Source: Novosphingobium sp. UBA6272 | Lineage (GTDB): Bacteria; Pseudomonadota; Alphaproteobacteria; Sphingomonadales; Sphingomonadaceae | DNA length: 64,000 bases | Assembly (NCBI RefSeq): GCF_002440635.1 | Contig: NZ_DJUW01000002.1 | Coordinates: 285,493 to 349,492, forward strand | Direction of reading: 5' to 3' | Part shown: positions 16,002 through 24,661 of the stretch, in pieces | Numbering within the stretch: the first letter of the stretch is position 1 | Layout: each line of letters opens with the position of its first letter | Position numbers and translations under genes: made by a program | Notes under the pieces: generated by a model | Database searches by the model: none | Told to the model about the DNA's origin: nothing | Seen by the model: only the letters and a program-made list of their open reading frames with translations

Positions 16002-17798
16002 ATGAATCCTTACCAGCATGGCCAAAGTGCGCAAGCTGCCGGGTCGGGGCTCCGCCGCAGCGGGGTCCATGGACTGTTCCGTCTTGATGAAGGGCCAATC
16101 GATCCGGACGATGCGGTGCGGTTGGGGCTGGATGCGGTTCGGTCGGGGGCGGGTATCCTTGAAGCGTTTGATCCGGTCGAGCCCTGGGCCGGCACATCGG
16201 CGGTCGAAGATGCTTGTACAACTTGCCTGGCCGGCTGGATTGACGATGCCGCAATGATCGCGGAACGGCTTGGCCTCTCACCGGGCAGTTCGCCGGCCCG
16301 GATCGCGCGCGCCGCACTCGATCGATATGGCGCTGAAACACCGCTGCAGCTGAGCGGTGAATGGACCTTGCTGCAATGGGATCGGCGTGCAGGCCGCGCC
16401 GCGGTCACCATCATGGCCTCGGCAGCACGGCGCGATCCGGTGCTCTATGCACAGGCCGGAGCGCGCCTCGCGGTTTCATCGGATCTCTATGCACTGGCCC
16501 GGATCGGCTGGGTTGACAGCGAACTGGATGAGACCGGCCTGCTTGCAGGAATGGGCCGTCCGGCTGCGCGGGCCATGGCCCCAGGGCGAACGATTTATCG
16601 CGGCGTGGCCCGGCTCGGTCCAGGCCAGGGCCTGGTCTTCCGGGCTGGTGCCTCACCAAAGGCGCTCCATTGCGATCCTTTGGCCTTGCCGCCGCCCTGG
16701 CCGGGCACTGCAGAAGAGGCCTTGGCTGAAGCAGAGGCCTTGCTGCGCCAGATCATGCGGGAGCGGATCGCTCGGGCGGGATCGGCGGCGATGCTGCTTA
16801 GTGGCGGGCTCGATTCGACCCTGCTGAGCTGGGCTGCGGCGACAGAAGCTGATCCAGCCTCAAACCTCATAACATTCACTTCGGCTGCACCGCCAGGCTG
16901 CGCTGTGCGCGATGAAACCAATGAAGCGCGGTTGGTGGCAGACAGCCTTGGCCTCGCCAATCTGCCGATTGTTGTTGGTCCGGAGCACGACAGCTATCGC
17001 CCGCCCGCCAGAGTCCTTGCGGGGGCCAATGGACCGCCGCTTGGCAACCGTCATTGCCTGACCGAGGCGTTCCAACAGGTCGCCCGGCAGCACGGGATCA
17101 ACCTGCTTGTCAACGGCACCTATGGCGAAGGCACGCTGACCGCCCGGCTTGAAAAGCCAGGGCCGCTTTCCATAATACGCAGATTTGCCAAACGCCTGTT
17201 GGGCAGGACTGAGGGTCCGTCCTTGTTGCAGGCGGGTGACTGGTTCCATGTCCAGCTTGCAACGCACAGGCTGGCAAAGCTGCCGCCGGAGCTAGCGGCC
17301 AGGCCGGAGCCAGCCAAGCCCGACGCGCACCATGGACAGTTTGGATTCCAACCTGTCGCGGCGAAGGCGCTGGCTCACCCCAACGCTTTTTATGCCGGCG
17401 CGGTGCGCATGGATTTCCCCTTCCGAGACCTGCGCCTTTTGCGGTTCTTCGCCGGTTTGCCCACGGGCACTGTCAGTTCGTTGGGCGCTGATCGCGGGGC
17501 CGCGCGGCGCATGTTGGCTGGGCGGGTTCCGGCCGCAATAGTCGATCGCCGTGCGGGCCGCCCGGCCGATCCAGGCGGTTATGATCGTCTGCAGCGCCAG
17601 GCTCCTACTGCCCGCGCACGGATCGCGGGTTATCGCAAGGCCGGGCTCGATGCGTGGTTGGACCTGGACTGGCTTGAGCTGGAACTGACCCGCGTCGCAA
17701 GCCATGGGGTCAGCGGAGTCGATCAGGCAAATCGGACGCAGCTGACCGCGATGACAGCGGAATATCTGCAGTGGTTGCAGGATGGCGCAAAGTCCTGA
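16002..17798 (+). CDS. Asparagine-synthetase-like lasso cyclase (C protein)
   Basis: 598 residues from the ATG at 16002. An N-terminal glutaminase-like domain starts near residue 20 (SGVHGLFRLDEG) but lacks the Cys2 nucleophile of AsnB. The synthetase domain has the ATP-pyrophosphatase loop LLSGGLDSTLLSW near residue 255. Loss of the Cys with a kept SGGxDS motif is typical of lasso cyclases, which adenylate the Asp/Glu side chain of the core and join it to the N-terminal amine. The precursor 0.9 kb upstream has a fitting Asp8. The start is only 2 bp from the divergent propeller start, so its promoter must lie inside that gene or the start is further down. No B1 (RRE) or B2 (transglutaminase-like protease) gene is in the window. 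Confidence 0.78.
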   Translation: MNPYQHGQSAQAAGSGLRRSGVHGLFRLDEGPIDPDDAVRLGLDAVRSGAGILEAFDPVEPWAGTSAVEDACTTCLAGWIDDAAMIAERLGLSPGSSPARIARAALDRYGAETPLQLSGEWTLLQWDRRAGRAAVTIMASAARRDPVLYAQAGARLAVSSDLYALARIGWVDSELDETGLLAGMGRPAARAMAPGRTIYRGVARLGPGQGLVFRAGASPKALHCDPLALPPPWPGTAEEALAEAEALLRQIMRERIARAGSAAMLLSGGLDSTLLSWAAATEADPASNLITFTSAAPPGCAVRDETNEARLVADSLGLANLPIVVGPEHDSYRPPARVLAGANGPPLGNRHCLTEAFQQVARQHGINLLVNGTYGEGTLTARLEKPGPLSIIRRFAKRLLGRTEGPSLLQAGDWFHVQLATHRLAKLPPELAARPEPAKPDAHHGQFGFQPVAAKALAHPNAFYAGAVRMDFPFRDLRLLRFFAGLPTGTVSSLGADRGAARRMLAGRVPAAIVDRRAGRPADPGGYDRLQRQAPTARARIAGYRKAGLDAWLDLDWLELELTRVASHGVSGVDQANRTQLTAMTAEYLQWLQDGAKS

Positions 17799-19022
17799 TC
17801 AGCCGGGTTCCAGGTCAAACGCCATGCAGATCCGCCGCCCCTGTTGCCCGTGCGGGTAAGTCCGATGATAAGCGTGCGAGGGAAAGAGCGCGAGCATGCC
17901 CGCAAAGGGAGGCACGATCGTTTCTCCGAACGATGCGGCCGCCTCTGCTCCGGCCAGGCGCGGCGGCACCCCAAAGGCCAGGCTGCCGGCCCGGTCTTCA
18001 CTGCCAGCGCCAAGGTCGGGAACCGCGATGTAATAGCCCCCGCTCATCCAGCCCGCAGGGTGGTTGTGCCATTCTTCATAGCCGTCGGCTTCGGTCATCA
18101 CGCACCAGCTGCGCATGACCAGCCGCTCCGGCCTCGCCGCCACCCAGGGATGGTCGATGACTTCCAGCTCGGCGACTCTACGTGCCACTTCGCCGGCGAT
18201 CCGCCGGTGCAGCACGTCAAAGGCCGGTGATCCGGCGCGTTGCGGGTGGTCGACCCGCATTGTGCCGCGCGATGATGTGCCGTGCCGCCCTTCGCGCAGG
18301 TCCGGATCGGCCTCCGCTTCGGTCTGCAAGGCCGCATTGAAAGCGTCAAGATCGGGCCAGCCCGCAGGCGTTGGCAAGGTGGTTGTGTGGACCAAGTCGA
18401 TCCCGGAGAGTTCGCGGGCCACCTGGTGATCGCCCATCCGGGCCTGACCCAGCATCCGTGCGCCCAGCCAGCGAGGGTGCGATGCCCCCGCAAGGACCAT
18501 CTGATCTGCCAGGTCGATCACGGCCGCTCCTTGTCCCAAATGGAGCAGCCTGTCGGTAAAGGTTCGGAAAGCCCCGTGCTGGTTCGGGTTTGCCGTGATG
18601 ATCTGGCGAAGCAGATCCAGACCCTGGTCATCCCGTCCCAGCCGCAACAGGGCCCGTGCCCGCGCTAGCATGGCCTGTTCGCGCTGACCCGGCGTCTCGG
18701 CAATGGCAACAGCTTGTGCGGCCAAGGCCTCGGACCGCTCCGCATCGCTTGCCGCGTTCCTCGCCAGCAGGATCCGCGCAAGCAGCAGGAGTTCCCGCCC
18801 CGAAACTCCGGTCGTTGAATCGCCCAGGATTGCAGCCGCCTCTTCAAACAGGTCGCGATCGAACAGCAAGGCCGCCAGTTGCTCCTTCAGCATTGCGGAT
18901 TGCGGTTGCCGCGTGATCGCGCTGCGCAGCACCTCAAGCCGCGTCACGGCCGCAACGGCCAGCGCTGGGGGAACAAGCACTTCCATGTCGGCGCTTCTTC
19001 GCCGAACCGGAGGTTGCGTCAA
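17799..19022 (-). CDS. TPR and 2OG-Fe(II) oxygenase fusion protein
   Basis: Up to 407 residues; a start at 18986 (MEVLVPPALA) is also possible. Residues about 20-190 are Ala/Leu-rich helical repeats of TPR type. The C-terminal 150 residues match the putative 2OG-Fe(II) oxygenase family: WHNHPAGWMSGGYYIAVP (metal His) and LFPSHAYHRTYPHGQQGRRICMAFDL (distal His and 2OG-binding Arg). It should hydroxylate a protein, peptide or small molecule. Its stop abuts the cyclase stop convergently, and it follows the CoA transferase gene by 15 bp on the same strand. It could modify the lasso peptide, since 2OG enzymes hydroxylate some lasso cores, but transcription with the CoA transferase argues for independence. 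Confidence 0.7.
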   Translation of the reverse strand: MTQPPVRRRSADMEVLVPPALAVAAVTRLEVLRSAITRQPQSAMLKEQLAALLFDRDLFEEAAAILGDSTTGVSGRELLLLARILLARNAASDAERSEALAAQAVAIAETPGQREQAMLARARALLRLGRDDQGLDLLRQIITANPNQHGAFRTFTDRLLHLGQGAAVIDLADQMVLAGASHPRWLGARMLGQARMGDHQVARELSGIDLVHTTTLPTPAGWPDLDAFNAALQTEAEADPDLREGRHGTSSRGTMRVDHPQRAGSPAFDVLHRRIAGEVARRVAELEVIDHPWVAARPERLVMRSWCVMTEADGYEEWHNHPAGWMSGGYYIAVPDLGAGSEDRAGSLAFGVPPRLAGAEAAASFGETIVPPFAGMLALFPSHAYHRTYPHGQQGRRICMAFDLEPG

Positions 19023-19037
19023 GCCGCTATCGGGGCC

Positions 19038-20120
19038 TTAGCAATCGGCGTCCAGTTCGGGCGCGGGGCGCGGCTCCCAGCTTTCGCCCGCAAAGCGGAT
19101 CGCCGGGCCAATCATGTGCCCGCCGCCAGCCTCGACCAGCAGACCGCGCTCGGCCACATGGGGCTGATCCAGCGCCTCGCGGAAATCGAGCACTGGGGCA
19201 AAGGCGACGTCCTTGTCTGCAAACCAGGAGACCCATGCGTCGCGGGTTTTGCCGCGGAAGGTTTTACGCAGGAAGGCGATCAGCTCGTCCTGCTCTCCGG
19301 CCGGGCGCTCCGCGATCGGGTAGAGGTCCATCCGGCCCAGCGCCCCCAGCAGGTTGGCCGCAAACTTCAGCTCACGCCCGCCCAATACCAGATGGCGGCC
19401 ATCGGCGGTTTCATAGACCTGGTAGAACGCTGCCCCGCCCAGCGAGCGCTGGCTGGCGGAGCGCGGCGCTTCGCCCCCGGCAATCGCCGACCCGGCGGTA
19501 TGGGCGCACCACGGCAGCAGGCTGTCGAACATCGCGCAGTCGATATAGTCGCCCTTACCGCTATGCTCGCGGCCGAGCAGCGCCATCAGGGTGGCCGACA
19601 AGGCGGTCAGGCCGGCGGCCATGTCCGAGGCCGCGACGCCGGGTACCACCGGTGCGCCACCGGGTCCGTCGTTCACCGCCATGAACCCGGCGAGGGCCTG
19701 GGTCGCCATGTCGTGCGCCGGGTGGTGCGCCATCGCCCCGGTCTGGCCGAAGGCGGAGATCGAACAATATACGATCCCCGGATTGCGCGCCGATACCGCG
19801 GCATAGTCAAAGCCCAGCCGCGCCATCACCCCGGGGCGGAAGCCTTCGACAAACACGTCGGCTCCGTCGATCAGGTCCCACAGCCGCGCCCTGCCGGCCT
19901 CACTCTTGAGATCAAGCGCCAGGCTTTTCTTGCCGCGGTTGAGGCTGCGGAACCAAACCGATTGCCCGCCTTCAAAGGGCTCCTGTTCGCGGGCTGGGTC
20001 GCCCCCAGGGCTTTCAACTTTCCATACCTCGGCACCTTGATCGGCCATCATCACGGTCATCATCGGGCCGGGCAGAAAGACTGAGAGGTCGATAACCTTG
20101 ATGCCAGTTAGTTTGCCCAT
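19038..20120 (-). CDS. CaiB/BaiF-family CoA transferase
   Basis: 360 residues from the ATG at 20120 (MGKLTGIKVIDLSVFLPGP); the longer open frame upstream is non-homologous. Family III CoA-transferase signatures are present: ESPGGDPAR, LNRGKKSLALDLKS, FRPGVMARLG and the catalytic Asp region HDMATQALAG. The family moves CoA between carboxylic acids or racemises acyl-CoAs. The substrate cannot be read from sequence. The downstream oxygenase gene follows after 15 bp. Confidence 0.85.
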   Translation of the reverse strand: MGKLTGIKVIDLSVFLPGPMMTVMMADQGAEVWKVESPGGDPAREQEPFEGGQSVWFRSLNRGKKSLALDLKSEAGRARLWDLIDGADVFVEGFRPGVMARLGFDYAAVSARNPGIVYCSISAFGQTGAMAHHPAHDMATQALAGFMAVNDGPGGAPVVPGVAASDMAAGLTALSATLMALLGREHSGKGDYIDCAMFDSLLPWCAHTAGSAIAGGEAPRSASQRSLGGAAFYQVYETADGRHLVLGGRELKFAANLLGALGRMDLYPIAERPAGEQDELIAFLRKTFRGKTRDAWVSWFADKDVAFAPVLDFREALDQPHVAERGLLVEAGGGHMIGPAIRFAGESWEPRPAPELDADC

Positions 20121-20490
20121 CGGCGGCGACCTTTCTGTTGCAGATGATATCGGCAGGATGGGAATCGGATTGCGCCGATCGAGCGTCAAAGCAAGTCCCG
20201 ATCTTGCAGATGCGAGCTCTGATACTCGATCGCAGCCGGCATCGGTTGTTGGTCGACTGCGGCATGATGCACCGCGAAACAAGTGCTGAGGGTAAAGGCA
20301 GCCTGGATGGGCAACTGACCGGTCCTGGTGGCAAGAACGAACTCTGTGCAAATTCGGATCTGGCCGAGGCCGGACCTGAACGGCTTGCGAAGTCTATGCC
20401 GGGATGTAACCGAACTGACTCTGAACTGTCAGCACCGCGCAACCTTGAGCGCCTATCCGGGCCTCGGATCGAAGCCGCCTGGAGTGGGCA
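20121..20490. other. Intergenic region between divergent genes
   Basis: 370 bp between the CoA transferase and phosphoesterase starts. It must hold both promoters, but no convincing promoter, repeat, RNA gene or conserved short frame was seen. Confidence 0.5.
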
Positions 20491-21405
20491 ATGCAGATCG
20501 GTGACTTGCTGGTGCTCGGCACGGAAACAGATCCGAAAGGAGCGACCCCGGCTTGGCTGAGCCTGCCTGAGCCACGGGGCTTCCGGCCAAAGCGCAAGCA
20601 CCGGACCGTATGGATTTCAGACGTCCACCTCGGCACCCGTGGCTGCAATGCCGCCATGCTGAATGACTTCCTCCATTCGATCGAATGCGAGACGCTCTAT
20701 CTGGTCGGCGACATCATCGATGGCTGGCGGCTGCGCAAGGGCTGGTACTGGCCCGATGCGCACAACGAGGTGATCCGGCGTGTGCTCAAGATGGCGCATC
20801 GCGGCACCCGGGTCGTCTTCATCGTTGGCAATCACGACGAAATGCTGCGCGAATATGCCGGCTTCACCTTCGGCGGGGTCGAACTCGCGCTCGAAGCCAT
20901 CCACGAGACGGCGGACGGCCGCCGCCTGCTGATCACCCACGGCGACAGTTTCGACGGCGTCGTGCTCTATGCCAAGTGGCTCGCTTTGTTGGGAGACAAG
21001 GCCTATTCGGTGCTGCTGCGGGCCAATGTGCTCGTCAATGCCGTGCGGCGGCGGCTGAAAATGCCCTACTGGTCGCTGTCCGCCCATCTCAAGAAGCGCG
21101 TCAAGAACGCAGTCCAGTTCGTCTGCGCCTTTGAGGAGGCCGTCGCACGCGAGACTACCGAACGTGGACTCGACGGGGTGGTCTGCGGCCACATCCACTG
21201 CGCCGAAATCCGCCGGATCGGCGAGATTACCTATTATAACGATGGCGACTGGGTCGAAAGCTGCACGGCTCTGACCGAAGACATGGCCGGCCAGATCGCG
21301 ATTGTGGACTGGGCCGCCGAATGCGCGGCGCGATCCAAACCGGGCGCCAGCCCCCCTGTACATCCGCCCAGGCCGACCCCGGCCCGCCAACTGGAGAATG
21401 CCTGA
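20491..21405 (+). CDS. LpxH-like UDP-2,3-diacylglucosamine pyrophosphatase family metallophosphoesterase
   Basis: 304 residues. All metallophosphoesterase blocks are present: SDVHLG, GDIIDGW, GNHDE, THGDSFDG and GHIHCAE, giving the two-metal site. The spacing matches the LpxH-like branch, which in alphaproteobacteria is often a paralogue beside a glycosyltransferase rather than the essential lipid A enzyme. About 30 residues precede the domain and a Pro-rich tail follows it. The stop overlaps the start of the GT4 gene (TGATG), so the two are translationally coupled and probably act in one glycolipid pathway. Confidence 0.85.
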   Translation: MQIGDLLVLGTETDPKGATPAWLSLPEPRGFRPKRKHRTVWISDVHLGTRGCNAAMLNDFLHSIECETLYLVGDIIDGWRLRKGWYWPDAHNEVIRRVLKMAHRGTRVVFIVGNHDEMLREYAGFTFGGVELALEAIHETADGRRLLITHGDSFDGVVLYAKWLALLGDKAYSVLLRANVLVNAVRRRLKMPYWSLSAHLKKRVKNAVQFVCAFEEAVARETTERGLDGVVCGHIHCAEIRRIGEITYYNDGDWVESCTALTEDMAGQIAIVDWAAECAARSKPGASPPVHPPRPTPARQLENA

Positions 21406-22487
21406 TGCGCATCGCCATCGCTACCGACGCCTGGTTCCCCCAAGTCAACGGTGTTGTCCGCACCCTCGCTGCCACTGTCTCGGAACTCGACCTGCGTGGC
21501 TACGAAGTCGAAATGATCACGCCCGAGCGGTTCCGGACCATTCCGATGCCGGGCTACGGTTCGATCGACCTGGCCATCGCGCCGCGCTTTTCAGCCCGCA
21601 AGCTGCTCAAGGCCTTCCAACCCGACGTGGTCCATATTGCGACCGAAGGTCCGATCGGCTGGAGCGCACGCGGCTGGTGCAAATCGCATGGCGTGCCGTT
21701 CACCAGCGCCTTCCACACCCGCTTTCCAGACTATGTCGCGGTTCGGACCGGGATTAGCGCGGAGCATTTCTGGCCGATCTTCCGGCGTTTTCATCGCGAT
21801 AGCCGGGCCGTCCTGGCGGCAACTCCCAGCCTTGAGCGCGAACTGAACGCGCGCGGGATCGGCAATGTCCGCCGCTGGACCCGCGGCATCTCGCATTGGC
21901 AATTCCGGCCCTATGGCGAAATCCATCCCGGTATGGTCGACCTGCCGCGGCCGATCCTGCTCAATGTCGGCCGGGTCGCGCCAGAGAAGAACCTCGAAGC
22001 CTTCCTGTCGCTCGAAACCCCTGGTACCAAGGTTGTAGTCGGCGATGGACCGGCGCTCGACATGCTGCGCAAGCGTTATCCGGACGTGGTCTTCCTGGGG
22101 GCGCTTGGCGGCGAGGATCTCGCCAGTGCTTACCGAGCCGCCGATTGCTTCGTTTTCCCGAGCCTCACCGATACCTTCGGCCTGGTCGTGATCGAAGCCC
22201 TGGCCTGCGGATTGCCGGTCGCGGCATATCCGGTTCCCGGCCCGATCGACATTCTGGGCGAAGTAGGACGGGGGGGTGACAACGACTTCCCCGCCAGGAT
22301 CGGTGCCGTCAACGCTGACCTCGGCGAAGCGATCGCCTGCGCCCTGCAAGTCGATCGCAAGGCCACAGCCCTGTTCGCGCAGCGCTTCACCTGGGAAGCC
22401 GCGACCGATCAGTTCCTCGCCGCTGTCCAAGGCGCGCTCCGCTCGGCTGATGTGCAGAGCGACGAACACGCCATGCTCCTTGCCTAG
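21405..22487 (+). CDS. GT4-family glycosyltransferase
   Basis: 360 residues from the ATG at 21405 (MRIAIATDAWFPQVNGVVRT), the usual N-terminus of GT4 glycolipid and mannosyl transferases. The donor domain shows LLNVGRVAPEKNLEAFL, VVVGDGPALDMLRKRYP and the EX7E-type motif DTFGLVVIEALACGLPV. It probably adds a sugar from a nucleotide donor to a lipid acceptor at the inner membrane. It is coupled to the LpxH-like gene upstream. The nearest named relatives by motif are diacylglycerol glucosyl/sulfoquinovosyl-type transferases, but the acceptor is not known. Confidence 0.85.
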   Translation: MRIAIATDAWFPQVNGVVRTLAATVSELDLRGYEVEMITPERFRTIPMPGYGSIDLAIAPRFSARKLLKAFQPDVVHIATEGPIGWSARGWCKSHGVPFTSAFHTRFPDYVAVRTGISAEHFWPIFRRFHRDSRAVLAATPSLERELNARGIGNVRRWTRGISHWQFRPYGEIHPGMVDLPRPILLNVGRVAPEKNLEAFLSLETPGTKVVVGDGPALDMLRKRYPDVVFLGALGGEDLASAYRAADCFVFPSLTDTFGLVVIEALACGLPVAAYPVPGPIDILGEVGRGGDNDFPARIGAVNADLGEAIACALQVDRKATALFAQRFTWEAATDQFLAAVQGALRSADVQSDEHAMLLA

Positions 22488-22626
22488 GGTAAGCACTATG
22501 TGAACCACAAAACGATGAGAGGCATCACTTTAGTCTGGCCGAAGCGACTTGCTGAACAGGCCAATCGAGCCGACAAACCCGTGGCCGCGATGGTTTGCGA
22601 GAATCGTGATGCTGGCGGTGCGGCGA

Positions 22627-24489
22627 TCAGATGGCAGCCGCAATTGCTGCCGGAACAGCCGGATCCTCGATCGTCGGCGGGATCGTCCAGTCTTCGCCGT
22701 TGACGATCTTGCGCAGCAGGTTGCGCAGGATCTTGCCTGAGCGGGTCTTGGGCAGGCCCGGCACGATGTAGGCGGTCTTGAGCGCGGCAACCGCGCCCAG
22801 TTCGCGCCGCACCGCCGCGATCACCGCAGCGTGCAGCGCCGCCGCATCGTTTACCCCCGCCCGCGCCACTACGAAGGCGACCGGGATCATCCCCTTGATT
22901 GCATCGTCGGCACCAATCACCGCGCATTCGGCAACGCCATCGGTGGCGGCGACGATCTGCTCCATCTGCCCGGTCGAGAGCCGGTGCCCGGCAACGTTGA
23001 TGATGTCATCGGTGCGGCCCATGATGTTGAGGAAGCCCTCGTCATCGAAATGCCCGGCATCGCCGGTTTCGTACCAGCCGGGGAAAGTGGCGAAGTTCTT
23101 CGCGAAGCCGGCCGGGTTGTTCCACAGCGTGCGAAAGGCACCGGGCGCAAGCGGCTCGCGGATCGCGACTGCACCGCTCTGGCCTTGCGGCACCGGCTGG
23201 CCATCCTCTCCCAGGATCGCGAACTCATAGCCCGGCACCGGAAAGCCGGCGCTGCCGCGCTTGCGGCGCAAATCGCCCAGCGCAAAGCAGGTCGCGACCC
23301 CGGGCCAGCCGAGTTCGGTCTGCCACCAGTGGTCGATCACCGGCAAGCCGCTGTGCTGTTCCAGCCAGGCGATCGTATCAGGATCGGCGCGTTCGCCAGC
23401 AAGGAAGATGACGCGGCAATCGCCGGTGCCGATCTCTTTCAGGAACTTCGCCTCGGGATCTTCCTTGCGGACCGCGCGGATCGCAGTCGGCGCGGTGAAG
23501 AAGCTTTTGACGCCGTGGCGGTCAATGACTCGCCAGAAGGTGCCGGGATCGGGAGTGCCGACCGGTTTGCCCTCGAACAGTACCGAGGTCGCGCCAGCGA
23601 TCAGCGGGCCATAGACGATGTAGCTGTGGCCCACGACCCAACCCACGTCGCTCGCCGCCCAGAACGGATCGCCCGCACCAATCCCGTAAATGTTGGCCAT
23701 CGACCAGGCGAGCGCAACGGCGTGCCCGCCATTCTCGCGCACCACGCCCTTGGGCATGCCGGTCGTGCCCGAGGTATAGAGGATGTAGAGCGGATCATCC
23801 GAAGCCATTTCCGCGCAGGGCGGGATTGGATCAGAGGCAGTCGCGGCGCGCAGCTCCATCCAGTCATGCTCGCCCGGCGCCAGCGCGGCGGGCAGGCGAT
23901 CACGCTGCATCACCACCATGTCGCCCACCTTGTGCGCGGCAAGTTTCAGCGCCTCGTCGACCATCGGCTTGTAGGCAATGGTCCGCGCGCCTTCGATCCC
24001 GCAGCTGGCGGTGAGCAGCACCTTGGGCGCGGCATCGTCGATCCGCTTGGCCAGTTCGAGCGGAGCGAAGCCGCCGAACACCACCGAGTGGATCGCCCCC
24101 AGCCGGGCGCAGGCCAGCATCGCGAAGACGGTTTCGGGGATCATCGGCATATAGACGATCACCCGATCGCCCTTGCCTACGTCCAGGCGGGCCAGCATCG
24201 CCGCGACCCGGCAGACTTCCTCGTGCAGTTGGGAATAGCTGAAGCGCCGGACCGTATCGGTCACCGGGCTGTCATAGGCGAGCGCGACCTGATCCCCCCG
24301 CCCTGCGGCGACATGGCGATCGATGCAGTTGTAGGCGGTGTTAAGTGTGCCGCCTGGAAACCAGCCGCGCCGCTCGTCGTAGGCTTTTTCTGGCGGCATG
24401 ATCCAGTCGATCGCCTCGGCCGCACGGGTCCAGAACCCCTCGCGGTCCTCGATGCTCTCGCGCCAGGCAGCCTGATAGGCTTCACTCAT
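22627..24489 (-). CDS. prpE: Propionyl-CoA synthetase-like acyl-CoA ligase
   Basis: 620 residues, full length for PrpE. The adenylation motifs are YILYTSGTTGMPKGVV (A3), WWQTELGWPG (A5), YETGDAGHFDDEGF (A7) and the catalytic Lys in GLPKTRSGKILRNLLRK (A10). It joins short-chain acids, probably propionate, to CoA using ATP. It lies downstream of the MHS transporter and porin genes with 172 bp and two hairpins between. With acs and crbRS alongside, it completes a short-chain fatty acid module. Distinguishing propionate from acetate or acrylate preference needs assay. Confidence 0.85.
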   Translation of the reverse strand: MSEAYQAAWRESIEDREGFWTRAAEAIDWIMPPEKAYDERRGWFPGGTLNTAYNCIDRHVAAGRGDQVALAYDSPVTDTVRRFSYSQLHEEVCRVAAMLARLDVGKGDRVIVYMPMIPETVFAMLACARLGAIHSVVFGGFAPLELAKRIDDAAPKVLLTASCGIEGARTIAYKPMVDEALKLAAHKVGDMVVMQRDRLPAALAPGEHDWMELRAATASDPIPPCAEMASDDPLYILYTSGTTGMPKGVVRENGGHAVALAWSMANIYGIGAGDPFWAASDVGWVVGHSYIVYGPLIAGATSVLFEGKPVGTPDPGTFWRVIDRHGVKSFFTAPTAIRAVRKEDPEAKFLKEIGTGDCRVIFLAGERADPDTIAWLEQHSGLPVIDHWWQTELGWPGVATCFALGDLRRKRGSAGFPVPGYEFAILGEDGQPVPQGQSGAVAIREPLAPGAFRTLWNNPAGFAKNFATFPGWYETGDAGHFDDEGFLNIMGRTDDIINVAGHRLSTGQMEQIVAATDGVAECAVIGADDAIKGMIPVAFVVARAGVNDAAALHAAVIAAVRRELGAVAALKTAYIVPGLPKTRSGKILRNLLRKIVNGEDWTIPPTIEDPAVPAAIAAAI

Positions 24490-24571
24490 CGCACCGGTCC
24501 CCTCTTGTTCGTCATCACACTACCGCCGCGAGCAGGCCGACGCGATAGCCTATCCATTGCCATAAACAGAA

Positions 24572-24654
24572 CCGGAGCGAGGGCCGATGCTGCATCGCCG
24601 TCGCTCCGGGTCAAGGTTTGGGACGCGCCGCCAGGGTGTGCGGTCGCGCGTCCC
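24572..24654 (-). terminator. Two tandem hairpins between the MHS transporter and prpE
   Basis: The first to be transcribed is 24620-24628 with 24646-24654 (perfect 9-bp GC stem). The second is 24572-24580 with 24601-24609 (perfect 9-bp stem with an inner stem CGATG/CATCG). Only a short T-rich stretch follows the second. They may reduce readthrough from the transporter operon into prpE. Confidence 0.5.
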
Positions 24655-24661
24655 GGGGAGA

